NCBI GenBank assembly: GCA_024279575.1
Contig: JAJRRJ010000190.1
Span: forward strand, 1-26,406
DNA length: 26,406 nt
From: Alphaproteobacteria bacterium
GTDB taxonomy: Bacteria > Pseudomonadota > Alphaproteobacteria > Rhizobiales > Devosiaceae
Direction of reading: 5' to 3'
Positions within the stretch are counted from its first letter, which is position 1. Each line of letters starts with the position of its first letter. Position numbers and translations under genes: made by a program. The notes under the pieces are model-generated. The model was not told the origin of the DNA and searched no databases. It saw only the letters and a list, made by a program, of their open reading frames with translations. Positions 1 to 7,136 of this stretch are shown piece by piece.

Positions 1-468
1 CCTGCCTTTGTGGGCCTTGGCGCACCCTATTGGGACACGGAGGCCCGGGGTGCCATTTTTGGTTTAACCCGTGCCACCGGCCCCAATGAACTGGCAAAAG
101 CTGCACTGGAAGCGGTATGCTATCAGGCAAAAGATCTGATGGATGCCATGAACAAAGACTGGAAAAATGATGCCGAGGAAAGCGTGCTTCGGGTTGATGG
201 GGGGATGACGGCATCAAACTGGACGATGCAGTTTCTTGCTGACATTCTGGATGCGCCGGTGAACCGGCCACAAATTCTTGAAACAACCGCCCTTGGTGTT
301 GCATGGCTGGCGGGGGCGCATGTGGGGGTTTGGCCCAATGAACGCCATTTTGGCGCTGCGTGGGAGCTGGATCGGCAATTCGTGCCAAGCATCGATCGTC
401 GCCAGCGCAATATCAAACTAAAGGGCTGGCAGGATGCGGTGGAGCGCACCCTGAGTAAACGAAACTAG
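1..468 (+). CDS. glpK: Glycerol kinase, C-terminal part (cut by window edge)
   Basis: The reading frame is open from base 1 and stops with TAG at 466-468, giving the last 155 residues of a protein of about 500. The opening residues PAFVGLGAPYWD and the later VDGGMTASNWTMQFLADIL and ETTALGVAWLAG stretches are typical of the C-terminal ATPase domain of glycerol kinase (FGGY family). The enzyme phosphorylates glycerol to sn-glycerol 3-phosphate in the cytoplasm. Its usual partner, glycerol-3-phosphate dehydrogenase, is encoded about 18 kb away on the other strand in this window, so the two genes are not in one operon here. The next gene is convergent, with only 30 bp between the stop codons, and I see no convincing terminator there. 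The N-terminal half, with the sugar-kinase phosphate motif, lies outside the window. Confidence 0.93.
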   Translation, partial: PAFVGLGAPYWDTEARGAIFGLTRATGPNELAKAALEAVCYQAKDLMDAMNKDWKNDAEESVLRVDGGMTASNWTMQFLADILDAPVNRPQILETTALGVAWLAGAHVGVWPNERHFGAAWELDRQFVPSIDRRQRNIKLKGWQDAVERTLSKRN

Positions 469-498
469 GGTCAGGGCAACAGGGGAAAAAATACTGGC

Positions 499-999
499 TT
501 AACTTTGCCATGCGGCAAAACTTCCCCCAAGAATCATAGCCCAGTAAATTTTGTGGGTGCCCCCGCCACTGGCAACCGCCAGACCAAATTCGTTAAATTT
601 GTCATTTAGTAAAGTTGAACGATGGGCCGGAGATTCAAGCCAGCCCTTAATGGCCAGCTCCAGGGTTCTTTGTCCCCCTGCAAGATTTTCACCTACTGCC
701 CCGCGATACCCTGCTTGTGTGACCCGTTCACGCAACGACCCGCCCAAGGTGTGAGAGAGTTCTCCCCGGCTTGCCATTAAACGGGCATGGGTGGTGGCCG
801 CCCGGCCAAGTGTGGCATTATAGGTAAGGGGTTTGCGCCCATTGGCAGCCCGGGTTGCATTGATCTGGGCAAGCATGGCCGTTTGGGTAAGAGCGGCAGG
901 AGATGTCGCCCCCTCAGGGATATACTGGGAACATGAAGCAACCAAAAAACCCGCCCCCAAACCCAAGATATTTCGACGGGAAAGAACCAGGTTTTTCAT
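499..999 (-). CDS. CAP/SCP-domain lipoprotein with Tat-like signal
   Basis: The protein has 166 residues when started at the ATG at 997-999; a TTG 33 bp upstream would overlap the preceding gene and is less likely. Its N-terminus, LSRRNILGLGAGFLVASCS, combines a twin-arginine motif (RR at 8-9), a hydrophobic stretch and a lipobox ending at Cys23. This suggests export in folded form and attachment to a membrane. The rest is a CAP (SCP/PR-1-like) domain: a helix with INATRAANG, the ARLMASRGELSH segment, the GENLAGG motif and WLESPAHRSTLL. Family members are extracytoplasmic and mostly of unknown function. The stop codon of the upstream transporter gene is 16 bp away, so the two genes may share a transcript. 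Confidence 0.85.
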   Translation of the reverse strand: MKNLVLSRRNILGLGAGFLVASCSQYIPEGATSPAALTQTAMLAQINATRAANGRKPLTYNATLGRAATTHARLMASRGELSHTLGGSLRERVTQAGYRGAVGENLAGGQRTLELAIKGWLESPAHRSTLLNDKFNEFGLAVASGGGTHKIYWAMILGGSFAAWQS

Positions 1000-1015
1000 G
1001 TTATTTTCCCATTGC

Positions 1016-1966
1016 TTATCCGGTGTTTTCAATCTGGCGCCTACTTAAAAATCCAGCTGACCCCATTTGAATAAAATAGGCGATCATAATGGGCAGAATA
1101 AACGAAGCCCCAAATGTATCCACGTTAAATACTGCCAGAATCAACGCCAGAGTAATATAACGAGTGGCAATATGCCAGAAAACCGCTCTGTCATTTGCGC
1201 TGTTATCACTGAAATAAATTGCGGCACCAATAGCAACAGCATAAAATGCCGCAGTGGCAGCAAATGCCTTTGCAAGATCAAGTAAAGAAACCTCAAACAA
1301 CAATTGCGATGTGGATAGAGAAAACAGATAAAATACAATACCAAACATGGTGGTTTTTGAAATTGTCTGCTGATGTTTTCCGGTAAACTGGACAATGGCG
1401 GGAAAAAATTTCAGGGCAATTCGGGACAGCACAAATGGCACAACAATCAGGATTATGAAAGGGGCAAGCGGCATAATGCCTTTAGTTGACATGATATGGC
1501 CCACAGCGCTCAGGTTTGGTTCTGGAAAAAACGGGCCGGCAATATTTTGAAACTGTGAAAATATCAGTGTGACCGGCAGCAGGAGAATAAGATTAAGCAT
1601 AAAAATAATGAAGCCCAGTTTCACGTTGGCGCCACTTTGCTTAATCCACATCATGACCATTCCACCGCCAGGCAACAGGGCCAGAAGAAAAAGAGCCGCA
1701 GCAATCCCGATATCCTGAGAAGCATATCCGATTGCAAGCGCCAAAGATGTCAGTAGCAAATAGTTCACCCAAAGGTTTTTACCCACACTTGGCATATGGT
1801 CTTTAATGGATGACAGGTCAGAAAGCCTGAATTTAAACAGACTCGGCGTAACCAAAAATATCCCCGCAACGACACAAACAAGAGCCGAAAATGTTGTTCC
1901 CCCGGTAAATTTTCCAGTCATCAGGCCAAGAATAATGGCGACAACAATTAAAATGACCTGTTGCAT
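1016..1966 (-). CDS. BASS-superfamily (bile acid:sodium symporter / ACR3-like) membrane transporter
   Basis: This is a very hydrophobic 316-residue protein with about nine or ten membrane segments. The stretch LLPGGGMVMMWIKQSGANVKLGF resembles the unwound-helix region of BASS and arsenite (ACR3) carriers, and the TRYITLALILAVFNVDTFG segment fits the second half of that fold. I therefore call it a BASS-superfamily secondary transporter; the substrate is unknown. The chosen start is the ATG at 1964-1966, where the first membrane helix begins at once and a weak GAGA element lies upstream. Another ATG at 2012-2014 would add 16 polar residues but has no visible ribosome-binding site. No arsenic-resistance genes are adjacent, so an arsenite role is not supported. 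Confidence 0.6.
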   Translation of the reverse strand: MQQVILIVVAIILGLMTGKFTGGTTFSALVCVVAGIFLVTPSLFKFRLSDLSSIKDHMPSVGKNLWVNYLLLTSLALAIGYASQDIGIAAALFLLALLPGGGMVMMWIKQSGANVKLGFIIFMLNLILLLPVTLIFSQFQNIAGPFFPEPNLSAVGHIMSTKGIMPLAPFIILIVVPFVLSRIALKFFPAIVQFTGKHQQTISKTTMFGIVFYLFSLSTSQLLFEVSLLDLAKAFAATAAFYAVAIGAAIYFSDNSANDRAVFWHIATRYITLALILAVFNVDTFGASFILPIMIAYFIQMGSAGFLSRRQIENTG

Positions 1967-2121
1967 TATAAAGTCTCTTATTTTTGAGTATCGCAGATTT
2001 TGTCCTGCAACCATGATTGATTTTTTTTATTAGTAAAAGCTAATATTACAAATTTCAACCCAAATATTCAACTAAATATATGCGAAACATGGCGCCTTTT
2101 CTTGAGTTAGGTCTTGGCTGA

Positions 2122-2142
2122 GGGGGCACGCCCTGTGCCTCC
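2122..2142 (-). terminator. Possible hairpin downstream of the imelysin gene
   Basis: An eight-pair stem with one G-T pair encloses a 5-base loop (GCCCT). It sits about 100 bp after the stop codon of the imelysin-family gene and before the BASS transporter gene, both on the minus strand. No T-run follows on the minus strand, so this is at most a weak terminator or an RNA-stabilising hairpin. Nothing else stands out between 1967 and 2246. Confidence 0.25.
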
Positions 2143-2246
2143 CCTCCTTTCACCCTGTGGGCATTTTCATTCCTCATTGTGAAACACTATAGAGCTTATA
2201 AGGGCCCTGAATTTCCCAAAACATATTGCTAAGACTGTTGGAATAG

Positions 2247-3524
2247 CTACCTTGCCACCGCATCAGGATTGTCAAGGGCATCTGAACCTTGGAAATCCGC
2301 TTTGGGTAATCCAAGAACATCAAGCATTTCAGCCAGAGTTTTAGACTGGTCAATCAGAGCTGTGACAGTGGCGACAACCAGGTCATTCCCGGTTTCATTG
2401 CCCTCTGCAATCATCAGATCAAAAGCTTCCACATCGCGCGCATGATCAATCAACAGGCGCGTGCGCGCCATTGTGACCCCCAACTGTGTGCGGAACTTTT
2501 CATCAATATCAGGCGCCACTTCCTCCATCAGATCCGCCAGTGAGGGGCCACGGGTGAGTTTTCCTTCCATGGAATAGTATTCACCAAAATATACCCCGAT
2601 AACCCCACGCGCGTTAAACAGATAAGAAATATGGGAATTATTTGAAAACCGGTCCAGTTCAGCATCCGGTGACTGAAGAAGCAAAGAGCGTTGCAAACGA
2701 TCCCCTGCCAGTTCCCCATAAGAAAGAGAGCCAAGGCCTGTGATAATTTTGCTGAGCGCCGCTTCAGGGTCCGCCATCAGGTCACGTCGCACATCGCCGG
2801 TAACCACCCAGTGGCTCACAGCTTCATTGAGATCGTCAATCAAAAGATTGACTGTAGCATATAGATATTCACCACGTCGCGCGCAATTTTCGTTGGTACA
2901 GTTTTCCAGATCATAGTCTGACGCCGGGCGCTGGCCTGCCCCCTCTTCAACACCGGGCTCCTCATTGCCTGAATTATCCTGCCCCCACAGCAAAAATTCG
3001 ATTACGCGATAACCAGATGCAACGTCTTGCACATTCCCATTCACCTGATGCAGGGATTCTGCTATAAATTCGGGGGTGAATTTAACAATCTCGACCTGTT
3101 CTCCACCAACACTCAGCGTGTCAGCATTAATTACATTGTCAGATGAGCCGCCCGCCACATAGTCCAAAAAACTCTCATTGACTGGTCCGGCATTTACCCG
3201 GGGGACCCAGTTTTCAATAACGGGGCTTATATGCACAAATACTTCACTTTGTTCGTAAGGGATGCGAGCGGTGCGCCAGGTGCTGCGCGCTTCGGTCAAA
3301 GTTTCATCATTTGGATTGTTCAGAAAATCTTCAATTGCCGAGCGCATAAGTTCAGCTGAGTTCAGGGCGTCTTTATAGGAGGCCAATCCGATGTCTGTGT
3401 AGTTTTTAACAATTTGCGCAACATCCACAGTTGTGGAATCAAGTATTTGTGCCGATACGGAGGGTGTCCAAAGCATGGCGACCGTGGCCAGCGGGGCCAA
3501 CAGGGTTTTGAAACGGGTTTTCAT
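2247..3524 (-). CDS. Imelysin-family periplasmic protein (putative iron-related)
   Basis: A 425-residue protein whose first 25 residues form a signal peptide (cleavage near SVSA/Q). The start at 3522-3524 is fixed by a GGAG element five bases upstream; a start 24 bp earlier has none. Family marks are VIENWVPRVNAGPVNESFLDYV, the GEY repeat region, IEFLLWGQD and GELAGDRLQRSLL. Imelysins (peptidase M75, IrpA/ICMP type) are extracytoplasmic helical proteins linked to iron uptake. The family's GxHxxE motif reads G171-Y-R173-V-I-E176 here, so the conserved histidine is an arginine (codon CGC). The usual FSDNTH segment is also altered, to FSNNSH. This looks like an intact gene with a changed site. 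None of the usual partners (EfeB, a cytochrome peroxidase or another imelysin) is next to it. Confidence 0.85.
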   Translation of the reverse strand: MKTRFKTLLAPLATVAMLWTPSVSAQILDSTTVDVAQIVKNYTDIGLASYKDALNSAELMRSAIEDFLNNPNDETLTEARSTWRTARIPYEQSEVFVHISPVIENWVPRVNAGPVNESFLDYVAGGSSDNVINADTLSVGGEQVEIVKFTPEFIAESLHQVNGNVQDVASGYRVIEFLLWGQDNSGNEEPGVEEGAGQRPASDYDLENCTNENCARRGEYLYATVNLLIDDLNEAVSHWVVTGDVRRDLMADPEAALSKIITGLGSLSYGELAGDRLQRSLLLQSPDAELDRFSNNSHISYLFNARGVIGVYFGEYYSMEGKLTRGPSLADLMEEVAPDIDEKFRTQLGVTMARTRLLIDHARDVEAFDLMIAEGNETGNDLVVATVTALIDQSKTLAEMLDVLGLPKADFQGSDALDNPDAVAR

Positions 3525-3584
3525 GAATTCTCCAATTTTGCACCACAATGCGCGACATAATTTTGTTCGTTTGGACAGACCATA

Positions 3585-3598
3585 GCGGTTTGAACCGC
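3585..3598. promoter_or_regulatory. 14-bp dyad upstream of the imelysin gene
   Basis: GCGGTT-TG-AACCGC is a perfect inverted repeat with a 2-base centre, 61 bp upstream of the imelysin start codon. The position suits an operator. It does not match the Irr/ICE or RirA iron boxes as I know them. The rest of 3525-3723 shows nothing that I can name. Confidence 0.3.
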
Positions 3599-3723
3599 CA
3601 CCTCAACCCATGGCACAAACAAAAAAGAAATTCGAGAAAAAACAGATGCTCTGATTGATCACATTTGAGTGCGAGGAGGCAATAAATTATGAAAATGGCA
3701 GGTTTAAGCCCCTAAGCGTTCAC

Positions 3724-4980
3724 CTAGTCAAACTGAGCAAAAAGCTGGTTGATATTTTCAACCCTGGCCAGGTACTTTGCGCGCAAACCAAAATTGAACG
3801 TTACATATTTTCGCCCGGGGGCAAAAACGCACATGTTGAAACCGGGATGATAGGTGCCTGAAAAGACCGGTTCCACCAGCCCCATGGTCATTCCACCCCC
3901 CATACGCTGGGGGGGCACCATCGACAGGGTAAGGTCATAGCCGGCGGAAAAGCGAAACAGTTGCGGGGTATAAAAGAAAGGAAATTTTCCATTCAACCAG
4001 CGGTGGGTGGCAAACATGGCATTGAGCAGCAATTGCGTCGCCGCCTTATCCCCGTTCTCAGCCTCTTGCAACGCAGTTTCGACCCCCTTTGCATAGGTAA
4101 TAAAATCATCCTCAACATTGAGTTTGAGGTCAATCATTCGAAACGAAAAATAATCATCATTTGTTTGAAAATCCTCGTTGCGGCTCAGGTCCGCATAAAT
4201 TGTCGAAATTGATTTTTTGGAAAATCCCGCACCCCCGTCATTGAGGGCAAACGTTGCCAGAGCAAACATCAGTGATTGCTGACGGATATCCAGTTCAGCT
4301 GCCACACGACGAATTTTTGCCCGCTCAAACACCATGGATTTATAACCAATATCGGCAACTTTTGGCGCAATTAAATGGGCGGCCAACAATTGAAGTGGAG
4401 CCAACACAGCCGCCATCACACGATAGGACAGCCTTTTTAATCTCGACCCTGCAGGGGCGCGCGTGGTGACTGGGCCGCGCGTTACAGGCTGAGAGCGAGA
4501 CAGTTTTACCGCATCTGCCCCCTCAAAAAGGGAGTGGGTGGACAATACCAAAATCATGGCCGCATTACCCTGCGGGTCTTTCCCATCTTCCAGCGCTGCA
4601 ACTCTTATTCGGAACAGGGGCAGGTCCGCACGCTCAAAAATATCCTGCCCGATCATCGACCATTTATTGGGGTAAACTGAAAGATCGTCCACATGCTCAA
4701 TGCTTATAATTTCCTGCAAAACCGCATCAGACAGCGGCGCACCAGGTTCATCCCGCTTGAAACTGCTTAATAAATGGGGCGCCAATGTTGTAATATTTCG
4801 CGCCAGTTCAATCGCGCGCTGCCGGGTAAAATCTTCACGGGAATAGGCACTAAAATAAACCGTTTGCCGCGCCAGATGACAATACCACTGATTATCCGTA
4901 AAACCGGCCTGCAAATCCTTGACAGGTAAAAATGGCGGTACATCCTGATTTATCGGGTGCTCACCTGATTGAAAATTCAC
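3724..4980 (-). CDS. Divergent WS/DGAT-like acyltransferase-fold protein (paralogue A)
   Basis: A 418-residue protein. It starts at a GTG (4978-4980) preceded by a strong GGAGGGG at 4987-4993. It resembles the CoA-dependent acyltransferase superfamily, closest to the wax ester synthase/diacylglycerol acyltransferase (WS/DGAT) pattern. LPLFRIRVAALEDG (120-133) corresponds to the 'PLWrl' strand of that family. H149-x3-E153-G154-x-D156 occupies the place of HHxxxDG. The C-terminal LTLSMVPPQR...SGTYHPGFNMCVF...FNFGLR matches the 'SNvpGP...SY.G.l.fg' region. The first histidine is Thr and the motif aspartate is Glu, so catalysis is uncertain. A hydrophobic patch (about 186-208) could touch membrane. 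A paralogue with the same landmarks lies at 20853-22133. Function unknown; membrane-lipid acylation is one possibility. Confidence 0.6.
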   Translation of the reverse strand: MNFQSGEHPINQDVPPFLPVKDLQAGFTDNQWYCHLARQTVYFSAYSREDFTRQRAIELARNITTLAPHLLSSFKRDEPGAPLSDAVLQEIISIEHVDDLSVYPNKWSMIGQDIFERADLPLFRIRVAALEDGKDPQGNAAMILVLSTHSLFEGADAVKLSRSQPVTRGPVTTRAPAGSRLKRLSYRVMAAVLAPLQLLAAHLIAPKVADIGYKSMVFERAKIRRVAAELDIRQQSLMFALATFALNDGGAGFSKKSISTIYADLSRNEDFQTNDDYFSFRMIDLKLNVEDDFITYAKGVETALQEAENGDKAATQLLLNAMFATHRWLNGKFPFFYTPQLFRFSAGYDLTLSMVPPQRMGGGMTMGLVEPVFSGTYHPGFNMCVFAPGRKYVTFNFGLRAKYLARVENINQLFAQFD

Positions 4981-5023
4981 CTCATTCCCCTCCGCTCAGG
5001 CAGCACGACTATGTCCCCTGCCC

Positions 5024-5048
5024 AAAAAACCTGCTTCACCCCTGAGGC
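5024..5048 (-). terminator. Possible terminator of the sugar operon
   Basis: On the minus strand an imperfect six-pair stem (GCCTCA with TGAAGC, one mismatch) is followed within four bases by six T. It lies about 45 bp after the ancestral end of the GH42 pseudogene, where the operon would be expected to stop. The stem is weak, hence the modest confidence. Confidence 0.35.
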
Positions 5049-5064
5049 GAAAGACTAGGCCCCC

Positions 5065-6309
5065 TCACCCAAGAGTCAAGCGCTGGTATATATTAGTACG
5101 TATTGGCGTTATGGATGCGCACCCCGGCTGCCTCGATTTTGCTCCCCTCAAAAAAACCGCTTTCTTGTTATAGTTGAAAACAAAGCTATGGGTTTGAGTA
5201 ATTACCCGACGCACCCCGGGGGGCATAACCTGAGTGCTGATGTCATTTTTTTGGCACATATATTGCAAAATATTGCGCATTCCCTTTTCGTCCGGCCAGC
5301 CACCCAGATAGGCGCTGGTTTTGCTTCCAAGCAGCGCCGGTTCACCAGTTTTTGTGGACAATAACACAGGTGCATCCCCAACAATGTCTTCCAGATAGCG
5401 CACAAAACTCCCACCTCCTTCCAGTGCAATTTGTTCACCAGGACGCCGGCTTTGCACGCTTTGTATTTTCAGGTCCAACCCCGCAATGTTCGGGGGAAGT
5501 GGAACGGGAATTTGCATATCAGGGGTTTTGGCACCCGTACGCGGACCGGCTAAAACTGCGCCCTTGAAACGGAATAATGCTGTGCGTAATTCCTTGGAAA
5601 TTGTATACAGTCCAGGCATCAAAACCAGCTGATAGGCAGACAGGTCCGCGCAATCAGGGGGGACAATATCAATGGTTAAACCAAGCGCTCGCACAGCGGA
5701 GTAAAAATCAAACACCAGTGCAAAATAGTCAAAATCCGCCCCCTGGGGCTGTGTTTGCCAACACCATGCGGACTGATAATCAAACACCAAAGCAATGTTG
5801 GCGTTTGGCTTTTGAACCCGCTTAACCTTCTCAAGGTCGGCAAATACCTGTTTTACTTCTGCAAGCGCCGGCGCCGGGCTATTGTCAGGCAAAAGCAAAC
5901 CGGCATGCATTTGTTCCTGAGCAAACGGGACTTGCCGCCAGCGGAAATAGCTCACAACCTGCGCCCCGTGGGCGAACGCTTCAAGCGCCCATAACCGCGC
6001 CATACCGGGCAGTGGGGCTGGGTTATAGGGCGCCCAGTTTACCGGCCCGGGCTGTTGTTCCATCACCCACATATTTCCCCGACCAACCGCCCGGTAAAGG
6101 TCGTGGTGAAAGGCCTGAAAGTCTGGGTCACCCTGGCGCATAAATTCATGTTTGAAAGCTTCATCCCTGTCGGAACGGTCTTCAAGAAAGCCAAGCGGAT
6201 AGGAGTCCCAGGCAGCAATGTCCAGATTCTGGCCAAGCGCAAAGTGGTCAAAATCCAAAATCCGCCCCATATAATTGTGGATCAAAGCCATATCGGTCAG
6301 GTGCCCCAA
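5065..6309 (-). pseudogene. GH42 beta-galactosidase remnant: 5' half deleted, 3' end frameshifted
   Basis: About 400 residues match the second part of a GH42 beta-galactosidase. DMALIHNYMGR...FDHFALGQNLDIAAWDSYPLGFL is followed by MEQQPGPVNW with the nucleophile glutamate, then HGAQVVSYFRWRQVPFAQEQMHAGL, the trimerisation domain and the small C-terminal domain. Family members have about 640-700 residues; here roughly the first 270, with the acid/base glutamate, are missing. The frame opens without a ribosome-binding site, at a TTG at best. Upstream it runs straight into a short kinase-like remnant. Near the end, a run of seven T (5150-5156) shifts the frame. With one more T the protein would end FEGSKIEAAGVRIHNANTY at a TAA (5093-5095), as expected for GH42; as read, it continues to 5065 with unrelated residues. 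The gene should not make active enzyme. Confidence 0.85.
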
Positions 6310-6359
6310 TCCAGCGCAATCCAGTTAAGTTTGCCCTCTTTGGTACTATCCGGTAACAA
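6297..6359 (-). pseudogene. 5' tip of a sugar-acid kinase gene (DgoK-like), cut by deletion
   Basis: Right after the SDR gene, in a frame overlapping its end, the minus strand can be read from a TTG (6357-6359) as about 20 codons ending TKEGKLNWIALDWGT and then TGA. IALDWGT is how 2-dehydro-3-deoxygalactonokinases of the DgoK family begin (I recall 'A-DWGTT-LR'); the DxGT element is the phosphate-1 motif of the ASKHA kinase fold. The match breaks off inside that motif, exactly where the GH42 sequence starts. I read this as the left edge of a deletion that removed the rest of the kinase gene and the start of the beta-galactosidase gene. A GGGGG lies five bases before the TTG. With so few residues, coincidence cannot be excluded. 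Confidence 0.5.
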
Positions 6360-7116
6360 CGACGCCCCCGTCCACAACCATGGCCTGCCCGGTCATCATA
6401 CGCGATGCCTTGGACGCTAGAAACAGCGTGGCGTCAACAATATCATCTGGAACAAGATGCTGTTTGAGGCACTGGCTTTGTAAATGCTGAGAAAGCGCTT
6501 CAGGGGTTGCCCAGAGGTCCAATTGCCGCTCGGTTAAAACCCATCCGGGCGAAAGCGCATTAACACGGATATTTGCCGGTCCCAGTTCTCTGGCCAACCC
6601 GCGGGTGAGGCCAGTGATTGCTGCTTTGGAGGTCATATAGGAAAGATATCCGGCGGCCCCCATAATATAGGAAATCGAGGAGAAATTTATTATAGAGCCT
6701 CCCCCCGCTTCGCGCATGCCAGCGGCCACCGTCTGGGCGGTGAAGAAGTGGGGGCGTAAATTAACATTCATGGCCAGGTCCCATTCCTCCTCAGTATACC
6801 CCTCAATTTCATGGCGCGTATCATTGGCGGCATTATTAACCAGAACAGTGATTGGCCCGTTTGCCGCAACCGCCTTCGCCATTGCCCCCTTAAGGGCATT
6901 AATATCGGTAATATCACATGGAACAAACAGCGGCGCCCGACCGTGCTTTTGCGCCATCCGGTCAACAAACTCACTGGCGTCCGAGCGTTGCACAAAGGCA
7001 ACCTTACAACCCTGCTGCAAAAAGCCTTCGCTCAGATATGCGCCAATTCCAGACCCGCCCCCGGTGATAAAAACACTTTGTCCCTCAAGATCGTGAAAGG
7101 TTACATTTTCAGACAT
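6346..7116 (-). CDS. SDR-family sugar dehydrogenase (probable galactose 1-dehydrogenase type)
   Basis: A 256-residue classical short-chain dehydrogenase. The nucleotide-binding TGGGSGIG is at 18-25, NNAAN follows strand 4, and the catalytic residues are Ser147, Tyr160 and Lys164 (YMTSK). The C-terminal PGWVLTERQLDLW and GQAMVVDGGVVVTG stretches are those I associate with SDRs in alphaproteobacterial sugar operons that oxidise aldoses to lactones. Position between a transporter and remnants of a keto-deoxy-galactonate-type kinase and a beta-galactosidase favours D-galactose as substrate (De Ley-Doudoroff route), but this is inference; L-arabinose or D-fucose are alternatives. The ATG at 7114-7116 has a good GGAGG six to seven bases upstream. 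The gene starts 20 bp after the ATPase gene ends, so they form one operon. It appears intact although the genes after it are broken. Confidence 0.8.
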   Translation of the reverse strand: MSENVTFHDLEGQSVFITGGGSGIGAYLSEGFLQQGCKVAFVQRSDASEFVDRMAQKHGRAPLFVPCDITDINALKGAMAKAVAANGPITVLVNNAANDTRHEIEGYTEEEWDLAMNVNLRPHFFTAQTVAAGMREAGGGSIINFSSISYIMGAAGYLSYMTSKAAITGLTRGLARELGPANIRVNALSPGWVLTERQLDLWATPEALSQHLQSQCLKQHLVPDDIVDATLFLASKASRMMTGQAMVVDGGVVVTG

Positions 7117-7136
7117 AAAGCACCTCCACTTGAATA

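Noticed and set aside
1016..1966. Naming the membrane protein arsenite exporter ACR3
   Set aside because: Similarity is at superfamily level only, and there is no arsenic operon around it. The ArsC-like domain at 13410 is far away and belongs to the murA-infA block.
3655..3861. 68-codon plus-strand frame crossing the end of the WS/DGAT-like gene
   Set aside because: It overlaps a well supported gene on the other strand and has no recognisable features.
6346..7116. Calling the SDR a 3-oxoacyl-ACP reductase (FabG)
   Set aside because: The C-terminal GWVLTERQLDLW and GQAMVVDGGVVVTG features and the operon context fit a sugar dehydrogenase better; general FabG similarity is only that of the fold.
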